Assembly (NCBI GenBank): GCA_045616165.1
Contig: JAZLGF010000030.1
Span: 1 to 20,382, forward strand
Reading direction: 5' to 3'
Source of the DNA: RGIG5612 sp045616165
GTDB lineage: Bacteria; Bacillota; Clostridia; Lachnospirales; Lachnospiraceae
Length of the DNA: 20,382 nucleotides
The translations under genes were made by a program, and so were the position numbers. This document shows positions 8,047 through 16,254 of the stretch, in pieces (within the stretch, counting starts at the first letter, position 1; each line of letters begins with the position of its first letter). The notes under the pieces are model-generated. The model was not told where the DNA came from and ran no database searches. It worked only from the letters and a program-made list of their open reading frames with translations.

Positions 8047-9006
8047 ATGGAAGAAACAAAAAATATAATTGGCAAAGTATATGACATACAAGGGTTTTCT
8101 GTTCAAGACGGACCGGGAATACGTACAACGGTATTTTTAAAAGGCTGTCCACTTAGATGCCCTTGGTGTCACAGCCCTGAATCACAAGAATTTTTTGGCC
8201 AGCTAAGCTGGATTTCTATGAGATGCCAGGGAACTGAAATCTGCCAGGAACGTTGTATTAAAGCATGCACTAAAGGTGCATTAGAATATGGCGAAACTCG
8301 TAAGGATGCAAAAACAGGCAATTCTTTACAGATGGTTCATGTAAAGAGAGATTTATGTGATAACTGTGGAGATTGTGCAAATGTTTGTTATCCTCAAGCG
8401 CTTTTTATCAGTGGCAAAGATTACACTGTTGATGAAATGATGGAGCGTCTTTTAAGAGATAAACCATTCTTTAGAGATGATGGTGGAGTTACTATTTCAG
8501 GTGGAGAATGTTTATCACAATTTGATTTTACATATGAACTTGCAAAACGTCTTAAGGAAAATAAAATAGGAGTTGCTATTGATACCACTGGTTTTGCTAA
8601 GTGGGAAAATATAGAAAAAATTCTTCCTTATGCGGATCTTTTCCTATATGACTTAAAACACATGAACAGCGAAATACATCAAAAAGTTGTTGGTGTGCCT
8701 AATGAAATCATATTAGAGAATGCTAAAAAGATTGCGGCAGCAGGTGGAAAATTCCAAATAAGAATTCCTGTTATTCCAATGTTTAACAATGACGAAGTTA
8801 ACATTAATGAGACGGCTAAATTTTGTAAAGAATTAGGAGACAGCGTACTTACGGTGCAACTTCTTCCATATCATAATCTTGGAGCAATGAAATATCTAAG
8901 ATTATATGACGACATAACATTTGAGGCTACTCCTCCATCAGATGAGGAGATGAATAATATTAAAACTGTTTTCGAATCATATGGTTTGAAAGCAATTATC
9001 CATTAA
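8047..9006 (+). CDS. Glycyl radical enzyme activating protein (radical SAM)
   Basis: This encodes a 319-residue iron-sulfur enzyme that installs the glycyl radical. It has the GRE-activase signature GPGIRTTVFLKGC with the radical-SAM CxxxCxxC at Cys34, Cys38 and Cys41. An inserted ferredoxin-like region follows, with cysteines at 60, 66, 70, 74 and at 104, 107, 110, 114, which probably bind two extra [4Fe-4S] clusters as in activases of non-PFL GREs. SGGECL (151-156) is the SAM-binding GGE motif. It sits between the two GRE genes and is the only activase in the window, so it probably serves both. The ATG at 8047 has no recognisable Shine-Dalgarno sequence (preceding bases TTTGATTTATTACTT), unlike every neighbour in the operon, which suggests low translation or coupling to GRE 1. 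Confidence 0.9.
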   Translation: MEETKNIIGKVYDIQGFSVQDGPGIRTTVFLKGCPLRCPWCHSPESQEFFGQLSWISMRCQGTEICQERCIKACTKGALEYGETRKDAKTGNSLQMVHVKRDLCDNCGDCANVCYPQALFISGKDYTVDEMMERLLRDKPFFRDDGGVTISGGECLSQFDFTYELAKRLKENKIGVAIDTTGFAKWENIEKILPYADLFLYDLKHMNSEIHQKVVGVPNEIILENAKKIAAAGGKFQIRIPVIPMFNNDEVNINETAKFCKELGDSVLTVQLLPYHNLGAMKYLRLYDDITFEATPPSDEEMNNIKTVFESYGLKAIIH

Positions 9007-9017
9007 AGGAGAAAGTG

Positions 9018-11468
9018 ATGTATACATTTAGAGATTCAACAGAGCGCGTTAGAGCATTGCGTAAACAGATCCGAGATAGAATTGTATGGTGCGATTCTGA
9101 AAGAGCGGTTTATATTACAGAGGCTTGTAAAAAATACGAGAACTATCCTCCTATTTTGAAACGTGCTTTAATGCTCAAATATTTAAATGAAAAAAGAACG
9201 ATTCTTGTTCAGGATGATGAACTTATTGTTGGTAACAAGGGTAAGAATATTTTTAGTAGCCCTAGATATCCTGAGTGGGGTGGAACTTCTCTTTGGGTAT
9301 TAGGTCCTGTTCTTGAACATCAATGGGTATTAAAAGACGGTATCTACTACACACCTGAAGGTGAAGAACCAAAACAATGCATAACAGAAGAAGATTTCCA
9401 TCAGCTTCTTGAGTCAGCAGATTATTGGAAAGATCGTTTAATGGATGCTCCTTCTACAGTGTGGAAACCAGATTGCTTCCAAGAACTTCTTGATATGGGC
9501 GTTTGTAGTTATATGCCTATCGGAGCAAGTACTTATGGTTTAAGTTCAGGCCATGTTATCTCAGGTTATGAAAAGATAATCAATACTGGTTACAAGGCTA
9601 TTAAAGAAGAAGCACAAAAATGGCTTGATGATCATTATTATGAGCTCATGGGCGATGATGCAGAAAAATACGTTTTCTATAAAGCTGTTGTCGCAGTTTG
9701 TGAAGCTGGTGAAATTCAAGCACATAGATATGCTGATAAATGTAGAGAAAAAATTACGGAAGCTAAAACAGAAGAAAGAAAAGCAGAACTTGCTAAGATG
9801 GCGGATAGCCTTGATTGGCTAGCGCAAAATCCTGCACGTAACTTCTGGGAGGCTTGCCAGGGAACAATTCTTTATCAGTTATTAATCACTATGGAAACAG
9901 TTATTCCGGGACCTGCTTTCGGAAGATTTGACCAATACACATGGCCATTCCTAAAGAAAGACCTTGAAGAAGGTAACCTCACAGAAGATGAAGCTCAAGA
10001 AATTGTTGACTTCTTCTTCCTTAAAGCTAACTGCTTTTATGATGCAGCTCCTCCAGTTGTTGCTCAAACAACAGGTATTGGAAATACATATCAACACACT
10101 ACTTTAGGTGGTGTAGATAAACATACAGGAGAAGATGCTACTAATCCTGTAACATATATGGTTCTTGAGACAATGGGAAGACTTAAATTACATGATCCTA
10201 CTATCTCGCTTAGAATCAATAAAAATACACCTCAAAAAGTATGGGAATGCGCATTTGCAATTAACCAACTTGTTGGTGGACTTCCACTTCTTCAAAATGA
10301 TGAAGTTATTATTCCTGCTATTCAACAAGAACTTGGTTTCACACTTGAAGATGCAAGAGACTACGGTATTATCGGTTGCCAGGAAATCGTAGGTTGCGGT
10401 ACTGACTGGGCACGTCCTAACGGAACAAACCCACCTCATTGTTCAATGCTTTGGGGCGCAATGTTAATGATTGCTTTGAACAACGGTGTTAACCCTCTTA
10501 CAGGAAATCAAGGAAGACTAAAAACAGGATATCTTTATGAAATGCAATCTATTGAAGAAGTAAGAGAGGCACTTAAGAAAGTTGCCACATACTATTTGAA
10601 GATGATGGTTTCGTTTGGAAACTATGTACAATATGCTTCAATTCCTTTAGCACCACAACCTGCAATGTCTATTTCAATTGAAGGATGTATGGAAAAAGGA
10701 AAAGATTGTACTCAAGGTGGAGCTAAATATAATTCATTTGGTGGTACTGCTACTGGACTTGCTACAATTGGTGATTCTCTTACAACAATTAAGTACATGT
10801 GCTTTGATAAAAAGCTTTGCACAACACGTGAACTTTATGATGCTGTTATGGCTAACTGGGAAGGACATGAAGATTTAAGACAAAGAATCGTTAATGAAGT
10901 TCCTCATTATGGAAACGCAGATCCATATGCTGATAGTGAACTTGAATGGGTTGTAAATCTTTATTACGAAATTTGTGGACAATGTTCAGACCAGTTCTCA
11001 AATGTTTATAAAGCTGGATTGTATGGCGCTTCTGACCATGTAGCTCAAGGTTACAGAACATGGGCTACTCCAGAAGGAAGACATACTGGTGAGCCAATCG
11101 CAGATGCTATGAGCCCTGTTCAAGGATTTGATAAGAATGGCCCAACAGCAGTATTTAGTTCATCATGTGTATTCGATCATCACCACTACATGGACGGAAT
11201 TGCTTTGAATTTAAGAATTCACCCATCAGCTCTTCAAAGAGAAGACGGTGTTGAAAAACTTGAAAACATGACAAAGACATATTTTGAAAATGGTGGTCTT
11301 GAAGTTCAATACAATATTGTTGATACAGAAACATTGCGCGCTGCTCAGGAAGAACCTGAAAAATATCGTGACCTTGTTGTTAGAATTGCTGGATACTCAG
11401 CATACTTTGTAGAACTTACACGCGATCAGCAAAACGATGTTATAGCACGTAATGAAAATAGATTTTAA
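9018..11468 (+). CDS. Glycyl radical enzyme 2 (C-x-E type, function unknown)
   Basis: This encodes 816 residues from ATG 9018. A GTG at 9015 directly precedes it, but AAGGAGA at 9006-9012 is better spaced for 9018. The radical motif RIAGYSAYF holds Gly792. The active-site loop is IIGCQEIVGCGTDW, with Cys454 and Glu456, so the x residue is Gln rather than the Val of GRE 1 and an additional Cys follows five residues after the thiyl Cys. Other family blocks are DDELIVGN, AFGRFDQYTW and EGCMEKGKDCTQGGAKYN. The SSGHVISGYEKIINTGYK segment is typical of dehydratase-like GREs. It differs widely from GRE 1 in pocket regions, so a separate substrate or sequential step is likelier than an isozyme. The ribosome binding site starts at the last base of the activase stop codon, so the genes are tightly coupled. 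Confidence 0.9.
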   Translation: MYTFRDSTERVRALRKQIRDRIVWCDSERAVYITEACKKYENYPPILKRALMLKYLNEKRTILVQDDELIVGNKGKNIFSSPRYPEWGGTSLWVLGPVLEHQWVLKDGIYYTPEGEEPKQCITEEDFHQLLESADYWKDRLMDAPSTVWKPDCFQELLDMGVCSYMPIGASTYGLSSGHVISGYEKIINTGYKAIKEEAQKWLDDHYYELMGDDAEKYVFYKAVVAVCEAGEIQAHRYADKCREKITEAKTEERKAELAKMADSLDWLAQNPARNFWEACQGTILYQLLITMETVIPGPAFGRFDQYTWPFLKKDLEEGNLTEDEAQEIVDFFFLKANCFYDAAPPVVAQTTGIGNTYQHTTLGGVDKHTGEDATNPVTYMVLETMGRLKLHDPTISLRINKNTPQKVWECAFAINQLVGGLPLLQNDEVIIPAIQQELGFTLEDARDYGIIGCQEIVGCGTDWARPNGTNPPHCSMLWGAMLMIALNNGVNPLTGNQGRLKTGYLYEMQSIEEVREALKKVATYYLKMMVSFGNYVQYASIPLAPQPAMSISIEGCMEKGKDCTQGGAKYNSFGGTATGLATIGDSLTTIKYMCFDKKLCTTRELYDAVMANWEGHEDLRQRIVNEVPHYGNADPYADSELEWVVNLYYEICGQCSDQFSNVYKAGLYGASDHVAQGYRTWATPEGRHTGEPIADAMSPVQGFDKNGPTAVFSSSCVFDHHHYMDGIALNLRIHPSALQREDGVEKLENMTKTYFENGGLEVQYNIVDTETLRAAQEEPEKYRDLVVRIAGYSAYFVELTRDQQNDVIARNENRF

Positions 11469-11485
11469 CAAGGAGATATGACATT

Positions 11486-12517
11486 ATGTTAACAGAGAAA
11501 GAAAACTATATGATGATGTTAAAAGGCGAAGTTCCTGAGTGGGTTCCTAGATATACTTACGGACCAATGCCAGGCATGAGCTTTCCACCTGCAAATGCAA
11601 TGGTTGAGCCTTTTGTACTTAGCCCACATAGAGCTAACTACGGCCAGCCGGGCACAGATATTTGGGGTGTTGATTACATTCCTGTAACTGAGGCTGAAGG
11701 AGGACTTATTCCTAAGACATGGGACTTCATCATGGACGACATTACTAAGTGGAGAGATATTATTAAAGCTCCATCACTTGAGGGCGTTGATTGGGAACAA
11801 CAGGCAAATCTTCTTCTTAATGTATTCCACATTGATAGAAGTCAGACTGCTGTTACATTAAACCTTCATATGGGATATTTCCAACAGCTTATGTCATTCA
11901 TGGGATTTACAGATGGTCTTATCGCACTTTTAGAAGAGCCAGAAGAAGTTAAAGCACTTAATGAATATATGTGTAACTTCTACTGTGAAGCAACAGAAAA
12001 GATTATCGATGTATTAAAACCAGATGTACTCGAACTTATGGATGATACAGCATCAATCGCAGCACCTTTCATGTCACTTGATATGTTCCGCGATTTATAT
12101 CTTCCATTCTATAAACGTCAGATTAGCTACGGCGTAGAAAGAGGACTTCCAGTTCAACTTCATAACTGTGGTAAATGTGGTGTATTCATGGATGATTTCG
12201 TAGATATCGGTGTTACGGCATGGGATCCTGCTGAACCATCAAACGATCTTCTTGGATTCAAAGAAAAATACGGCAACAAGCTTTGTATTTTCGGTGGATG
12301 GAAGCAAGATGGAAAATATGCTCGTCCTGACTTCTCAGATGAAGAGCTTATTGAAACAGTTAAGGTTGCAATCGATAACTATGCACCAGGCGGTGGATTC
12401 GCATGCGTATGTGGTGTTATGGGTGCTAAACCAGGCGATCCATTAATCATTCATAAAAACGAAGTATTATCAAAATTCGTTATCGAATATGGTAAAGATT
12501 TCTATAAAACACACTAG
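11486..12517 (+). CDS. URO-D/MtaA-CmuA family putative zinc methyltransferase (1)
   Basis: This encodes a 343-residue cytosolic protein of the uroporphyrinogen decarboxylase fold superfamily. LHNCGKCG places His226 and Cys228 like the HxC zinc ligands of MtaA-type corrinoid:coenzyme M methyltransferases, and Cys307 or Cys309 in GGGFACVCG fits the third ligand about 80 residues later. This points to a thiol- or cofactor-directed methyltransferase rather than to haem synthesis. No corrinoid-binding protein or corrinoid reductase is encoded in the window, so the methyl donor is open. AAGGAG lies 10 nt before the ATG, 17 bp after the GRE 2 stop. The stop overlaps the ribosome binding site of the next gene. 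Its place between GRE 2 and the DUF169 gene suggests it processes a GRE product. Confidence 0.8.
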   Translation: MLTEKENYMMMLKGEVPEWVPRYTYGPMPGMSFPPANAMVEPFVLSPHRANYGQPGTDIWGVDYIPVTEAEGGLIPKTWDFIMDDITKWRDIIKAPSLEGVDWEQQANLLLNVFHIDRSQTAVTLNLHMGYFQQLMSFMGFTDGLIALLEEPEEVKALNEYMCNFYCEATEKIIDVLKPDVLELMDDTASIAAPFMSLDMFRDLYLPFYKRQISYGVERGLPVQLHNCGKCGVFMDDFVDIGVTAWDPAEPSNDLLGFKEKYGNKLCIFGGWKQDGKYARPDFSDEELIETVKVAIDNYAPGGGFACVCGVMGAKPGDPLIIHKNEVLSKFVIEYGKDFYKTH

Positions 12518-12526
12518 GTGGTAGAT

Positions 12527-13348
12527 ATGACAAAATATAATGAACAAGCAAATTTTATAAAAGAAACATTAGATCTTACTTTGAATATTCAAGCAATTAA
12601 ATTTATTGAAGATCCAAAAGATGTTCCAGAAGATGCTATTAACTGTAAAGAAGCTTATGGACATTTATCAATTTGCCAGGCTTTAGCACTCACAAAAAGA
12701 GAAGGCAAAACCGTTTATTCTCCAAAGGAAGCAGAGTGGTGCTGGTCTCCAGTTGTAGGACTTGGTTATGCTAAATGCGAACCAGGCACACCAGTTTTTG
12801 AAGAACTTAGCAGATTTTTATTTATTGAAAATCCTGAAGAAGCCAAGGCTTTTCTTGAAAGATTTCCAAAACTTCCTTATGGAAAATATTGTGGTGTTTT
12901 AATTGCACCTGCTACTGAGGCTACATTTGAACCAGATGTATTTTTAATTAGCTGCAATAATAACTTCCAGTTTAGGAACCTTATTGGCGCTGTTAAGTTT
13001 AAGACAGGTAAGAGACTTGATGTTTCATTAGAAATGGTTGATTCTTGTGCATACACATTTATTGAAAGTATGTTAACAAAGAAAATCACGGTCGCAGCTC
13101 CTGACCCAGGTGAGCAAGAAAGAGCTCTTGCAGATAGTAACGAAATGATTATGGGCGTTCCAAAAGAATGTATAGATATGCTCGTAGAAGGATTAAATTT
13201 CTTTAACATGATTCATATGGGCTATAAGGAAATGCATCCAATGAAGGATGAAGATGGAAATATGATATTCGATTTTGCTCGTCCTGAATTTTATAATAAT
13301 CTTTTCGAGAACTGGGGACTCGACAAAGGAGAAACCCTTAAATGGTAA
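12527..13348 (+). CDS. DUF169 family protein
   Basis: This encodes 273 residues from ATG 12527, chosen because AGGTGG (12516-12521) is spaced 5 nt from it; a GTG at 12518 is in frame but overlaps that site. The N-terminal half has the cysteine-rich pattern I associate with DUF169 proteins: Cys40 (AINCKEAYG), Cys50 (SICQAL), Cys72 (EWCWSP) and Cys84 (AKCEPG). These may bind metal or a cluster, but no function is established. No signal peptide or membrane segment is visible. It is the last gene of the operon, next to the URO-D-like methyltransferase, and is followed after 66 bp by a strong terminator. A role as partner of that methyltransferase is inferred from position only. Confidence 0.75.
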   Translation: MTKYNEQANFIKETLDLTLNIQAIKFIEDPKDVPEDAINCKEAYGHLSICQALALTKREGKTVYSPKEAEWCWSPVVGLGYAKCEPGTPVFEELSRFLFIENPEEAKAFLERFPKLPYGKYCGVLIAPATEATFEPDVFLISCNNNFQFRNLIGAVKFKTGKRLDVSLEMVDSCAYTFIESMLTKKITVAAPDPGEQERALADSNEMIMGVPKECIDMLVEGLNFFNMIHMGYKEMHPMKDEDGNMIFDFARPEFYNNLFENWGLDKGETLKW

Positions 13349-13414
13349 CATTTATAAGGACAATTTATATTAAGGGACGTACCCTAACATGATAAATCTC
13401 AAAAAATATAAAAG

Positions 13415-13450
13415 CAAAACAACTGCCTATCGGGGCAGTTGTTTTGTTTT
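13415..13450 (+). terminator. Strong intrinsic terminator ending the GRE operon
   Basis: CAAAACAACTGCC (13415-13427) pairs with GGCAGTTGTTTTG (13434-13446, reading to the following T-rich stretch), giving a 12-13 bp stem around a 6-nt loop, followed by TTTT. It separates the operon from the metallophosphoesterase gene. The stem is close to symmetric in A and T flanks, so it could also stop antisense transcription. Confidence 0.85.
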
Positions 13451-13451
13451 A

Positions 13452-13460
13452 TGATATAAT
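13452..13460 (+). promoter_or_regulatory. Extended -10 promoter candidate for the metallophosphoesterase gene
   Basis: TGATATAAT gives an extended -10 (TGN before TATAAT at 13455-13460). No -35 is recognisable because the expected position falls in the preceding terminator stem. The gene start at 13497 is 37 nt downstream. Confidence 0.45.
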
Positions 13461-13496
13461 AAATTATCTTTTTAGGAGAACTATAGGCTCTAAAAT

Positions 13497-14576
13497 ATGT
13501 GGATTGGATTAATAATAATTTTATTTGCTTTGGCTGGGTTTGCTATATGGCAAACCCCAAGGAACTGGTGGGAAAATAAAATTGCGAAAACGTTAGTCAT
13601 TGTTTTTCACGCAATTGGTATAGCCAGCTTTGTTTTTTTGTTGTGGTTTTATCATATTGTAGATATTCAAATAATTAAGGACATTGCTCTTTATATAGAG
13701 ACAGTATATTTTTCATTCACAGTTTTTCTTGCAATATTTTCAATCGTCAGATATGCAATTGCGTACAATCTAAAGGATAAGAAAAATTCGAAAGTATATA
13801 TGTTCGTGAAAAATGGAAACAAATTTTTCGCGTTAATTGCTATTCTTACAATTCTGTTTTTGATTCCGGGAATTTATAATGCAAATAATCTCGTAAAGAA
13901 AACATACAGTGTTGCAATAGAAAAAATGGGGCAAATGAAGATTGCTTTTGTTGCTGACTTACATGTAGGTGCGGGAACAACTCCAAAGATTATTGATGAG
14001 ATGGTTAGACTTGTTAATGACATGAACGCTGATGCGCTTTTAATTGCAGGTGATGTTAGCGATAGTTCATCTACAAGAGAGGACCTTGAATATTTAAGTA
14101 ATTCTCTTATGAAAATAAAAACGAAATATGGAATATATTATTCTGAAGGAAATCATGAAAAAGAATGTTACTATGACGTTTTGCCGTACTTGAAAAAAGC
14201 GAATGTAACATGTTTGTTTGATGAGATTTGCATACTGCCAAACGGGGTAGTTATTGTGGGCATGCGAGATAAAGGTGACAGGAGTCTTGGCGAAATAAAA
14301 AAAGGTATAAGTAACGATGCAGCATGCATCGTAATGCAGCATAGAAGTGTGGGATATAAAAAACTTTCAAACGATGCGAACCTTGTTGTTTCGGGTCATA
14401 CGCATGGATATCAATTTCCACTTGTTGCACTAGGTGGCCCTTTCGTAAGAGATTTCTCGTATGGGATAAAAAATATTAATGGAATGATTGCTATAGACAC
14501 TTCTGGAGTTGGAGTATGGGGGTATCGAGTTACATGGCCATCAAAGAATGAAGTGGTTGAAATAAATATAAATTAG
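13497..14576 (+). CDS. Membrane-anchored calcineurin-like metallophosphoesterase
   Basis: This encodes 359 residues. Residues 1-128 contain four hydrophobic helices (about 2-18, 31-55, 66-90 and 110-126). A complete metallophosphoesterase domain follows: Asp154-x-His156 (DLH), GDVSD with Asp186, GNHE with Asn219-His220, His282, and GHTH with His301 and His303. These are the metal ligands of the YkuE/YaeI-like group, which act on phosphoesters, including lipid-linked ones, at the membrane; the substrate is unknown. An in-frame TAA at 13491 rules out earlier starts. AGGAG at 13473-13477 is 19 nt away, too far to serve the ATG at 13497, so initiation may be weak. Codons are more AT-rich than in the flanking operon. 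The next gene starts 2 bp after the stop. Confidence 0.85.
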   Translation: MWIGLIIILFALAGFAIWQTPRNWWENKIAKTLVIVFHAIGIASFVFLLWFYHIVDIQIIKDIALYIETVYFSFTVFLAIFSIVRYAIAYNLKDKKNSKVYMFVKNGNKFFALIAILTILFLIPGIYNANNLVKKTYSVAIEKMGQMKIAFVADLHVGAGTTPKIIDEMVRLVNDMNADALLIAGDVSDSSSTREDLEYLSNSLMKIKTKYGIYYSEGNHEKECYYDVLPYLKKANVTCLFDEICILPNGVVIVGMRDKGDRSLGEIKKGISNDAACIVMQHRSVGYKKLSNDANLVVSGHTHGYQFPLVALGGPFVRDFSYGIKNINGMIAIDTSGVGVWGYRVTWPSKNEVVEININ

Positions 14577-14578
14577 AA

Positions 14579-14809
14579 ATGATAAAAGTATATGAATTTA
14601 TAAAAAAGAATAGAACGTTATCTATAATCTGCGCCGTAATTTTAGGCTTAGGTTCTATTGCAATGCTATATAGTTTCATAATAAATTTATTAGATGTTTA
14701 CGACATGACAACACTGTTTCTTGCAATATTGGTTGGTGTATTTTGCGGCGTATTAATTTGGACTACGGTGAGTGTTATTAAAAATATAGTAAATAATAGA
14801 CACAATTAA
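14579..14809 (+). CDS. Small two-helix membrane protein
   Basis: This encodes 76 residues, unrecognised. Two hydrophobic segments are visible: about residues 14-36 (TLSIICAVILGLGSIAMLYS and on) and 43-68 (TTLFLAILVGVFCGVLIWTT and on), with a basic N-terminus (KKNR). The ATG is separated from the phosphoesterase stop by 2 bp, so translation is probably coupled. No clear terminator separates it from the URO-D-like gene downstream. It could be a partner of the phosphoesterase; no motif supports more. Confidence 0.65.
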   Translation: MIKVYEFIKKNRTLSIICAVILGLGSIAMLYSFIINLLDVYDMTTLFLAILVGVFCGVLIWTTVSVIKNIVNNRHN

Positions 14810-14883
14810 AAAAACTGTCCGTTTACTAAAATAAAGGTTTTTGTTAGCATAAAATCAAGGAAAATTCTTAAAAGGAGGGTATT

Positions 14884-16158
14884 ATGGGAGAGGTAAAACA
14901 AGGTTTTGAAAATGGAGCACCAACAGGTATTCCGCCAATTGCAATTCGTGCGGGAAGAGTGGGAACAACTATTTCACTTCATGAACCAGACAGAGTTCCT
15001 TTTATTCCTTGTATGAATAATTTTTATGCATATCATTACAATATGGTAACAGTAAAAGAATGGATGACTGATCCAACATGTATGTTCCCAGTTATCCAAA
15101 GATATTTACAGGACTATGACCCAGACGTTGTTTGGTCACCAATTTATTTCCCAATTAAGGCTATGGAAGCAGCAGGTTCTAACTTTAATAGATGGCCAGG
15201 TGAGTATTGGAATCTTCCTGATAACACACCATATCAATATATTGATCATGCTTTTATGGATGCAGATGATTATGATGAGTTCTTTAGAGATCCAACATTA
15301 TTTATCCTTAATAAAGTATTGCCACAAAAATATAAAAATTTCCCTGGACTTGCACTTCTTAACCCTTACGGATTATGCAATCAATGTATTTTAAGTGCAA
15401 CTCAGCTTGGACTTCCGCCAGTACAGGAAACATTGCAAAACATGATTAAGACAGGTCAGGAAGTTATGGATTACATGGGCAAGGGTATAGGCCTTGAAAT
15501 GAGCGTTGTTGAAGCTGGCTATCCTGTATTTGGAAGCACAACAGTTTGTTGCGCATTCGATGATTTTGCGGACCATGTACGTGGGCTTATGGATCTTTGC
15601 ATGGACGTTATTACAGATCCTGAAAAAGTTGATAGAGCTTTAGAACTTTGGGGAGACGTTACATATCCAGCAGCAATCGCTCAGGCTAAGATGGCACATG
15701 CACAATACGTATTTATTCCACTTCACTGTGGCGTAGATAATTTCATGTCACTTGAAAATTATGAGAAACATTATTGGCCATGCCTTAAGAGACTTATTGA
15801 TATGCTTATTGCAGCAGACCTTACACCATTTGTTATGTGTGAAGGAAAATATTTCACTCGTCTTGACTGCATAAGTGACGTTGAACCTGGAAAAGTTTTG
15901 TATTTTATCGAACAAACTGATTGGAAAGAAGCAAAAGAAAAAGTTGGAAAAGTTGCTGCAATCGCAGGCGCAATGGATACCAATACACTTATGCTTAAAA
16001 AACCAGAAGATGTTGAAGATGAAGTTAAGAGAATGTTTGATATTTTAGCTCCAGGCGGTGGTTTTGTTTCAGCAAACTCAGTTGCACTCGATTATGTAAC
16101 ACCTGAAAACATGCATGCATGGAGAAATGCTGTAGAAAAATACGGAACATATAAATAA
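14884..16158 (+). CDS. URO-D-like protein (2), zinc ligands apparently lost
   Basis: This encodes 424 residues with the overall URO-D/MtaA pattern: an N-terminal segment ending in EPDRVPFIPC, a central helical region, SLENYEKHYWPCLKRLIDML, and a C-terminal DILAPGGGFV block. At the place of the HxC zinc pair it reads FVMCEGKY, with Val317 instead of His and Cys319 kept. At the third ligand the GGGF block continues VSANS, with no Cys. Another His-Cys (281-282, PLHCGVDN) lies upstream of the usual ligand position. It may bind a ligand without being a zinc methyltransferase, or use another site. It has a strong ribosome binding site (AAGGAGGG) and C-rich codons like the GRE operon genes, so it probably belongs to the same pathway although two unrelated genes and a terminator intervene. 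Confidence 0.75.
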   Translation: MGEVKQGFENGAPTGIPPIAIRAGRVGTTISLHEPDRVPFIPCMNNFYAYHYNMVTVKEWMTDPTCMFPVIQRYLQDYDPDVVWSPIYFPIKAMEAAGSNFNRWPGEYWNLPDNTPYQYIDHAFMDADDYDEFFRDPTLFILNKVLPQKYKNFPGLALLNPYGLCNQCILSATQLGLPPVQETLQNMIKTGQEVMDYMGKGIGLEMSVVEAGYPVFGSTTVCCAFDDFADHVRGLMDLCMDVITDPEKVDRALELWGDVTYPAAIAQAKMAHAQYVFIPLHCGVDNFMSLENYEKHYWPCLKRLIDMLIAADLTPFVMCEGKYFTRLDCISDVEPGKVLYFIEQTDWKEAKEKVGKVAAIAGAMDTNTLMLKKPEDVEDEVKRMFDILAPGGGFVSANSVALDYVTPENMHAWRNAVEKYGTYK

Positions 16159-16184
16159 AAATAATATAAAAGAATTAAACTAAA

Positions 16185-16213
16185 AGACCCTGGTATTTTG
16201 CCAGGGCCTTTTT
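16185..16213. terminator. Intrinsic terminator between convergent URO-D-like and NhaC genes
   Basis: CCCTGG (16188-16193) pairs with CCAGGG (16201-16206) around a 7-nt loop, followed by CCTTTTT on the plus strand. On the minus strand the stem is followed by TCTTTTAG, so it may act in both directions for the two genes that converge here. Confidence 0.75.
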
Positions 16214-16254
16214 ACACAATGAAAAATGAATTAGTAAAGTATGTTTAATTATGA

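Noticed and set aside
11486..12517. Haem-pathway uroporphyrinogen decarboxylase (hemE)
   Set aside because: The His-x-Cys and late Cys pattern and the GRE context fit MtaA-type methyltransferases; no haem biosynthesis genes are nearby.
4128..13348. Microcompartment-associated GRE locus
   Set aside because: No shell protein genes and no N-terminal targeting extension on either GRE are visible.
13360..13396. Short inverted repeat GGGACGTACCC region as an operator or second terminator
   Set aside because: The stem is only three to four clean base pairs without a T run; the strong terminator at 13415 explains the end of the operon.
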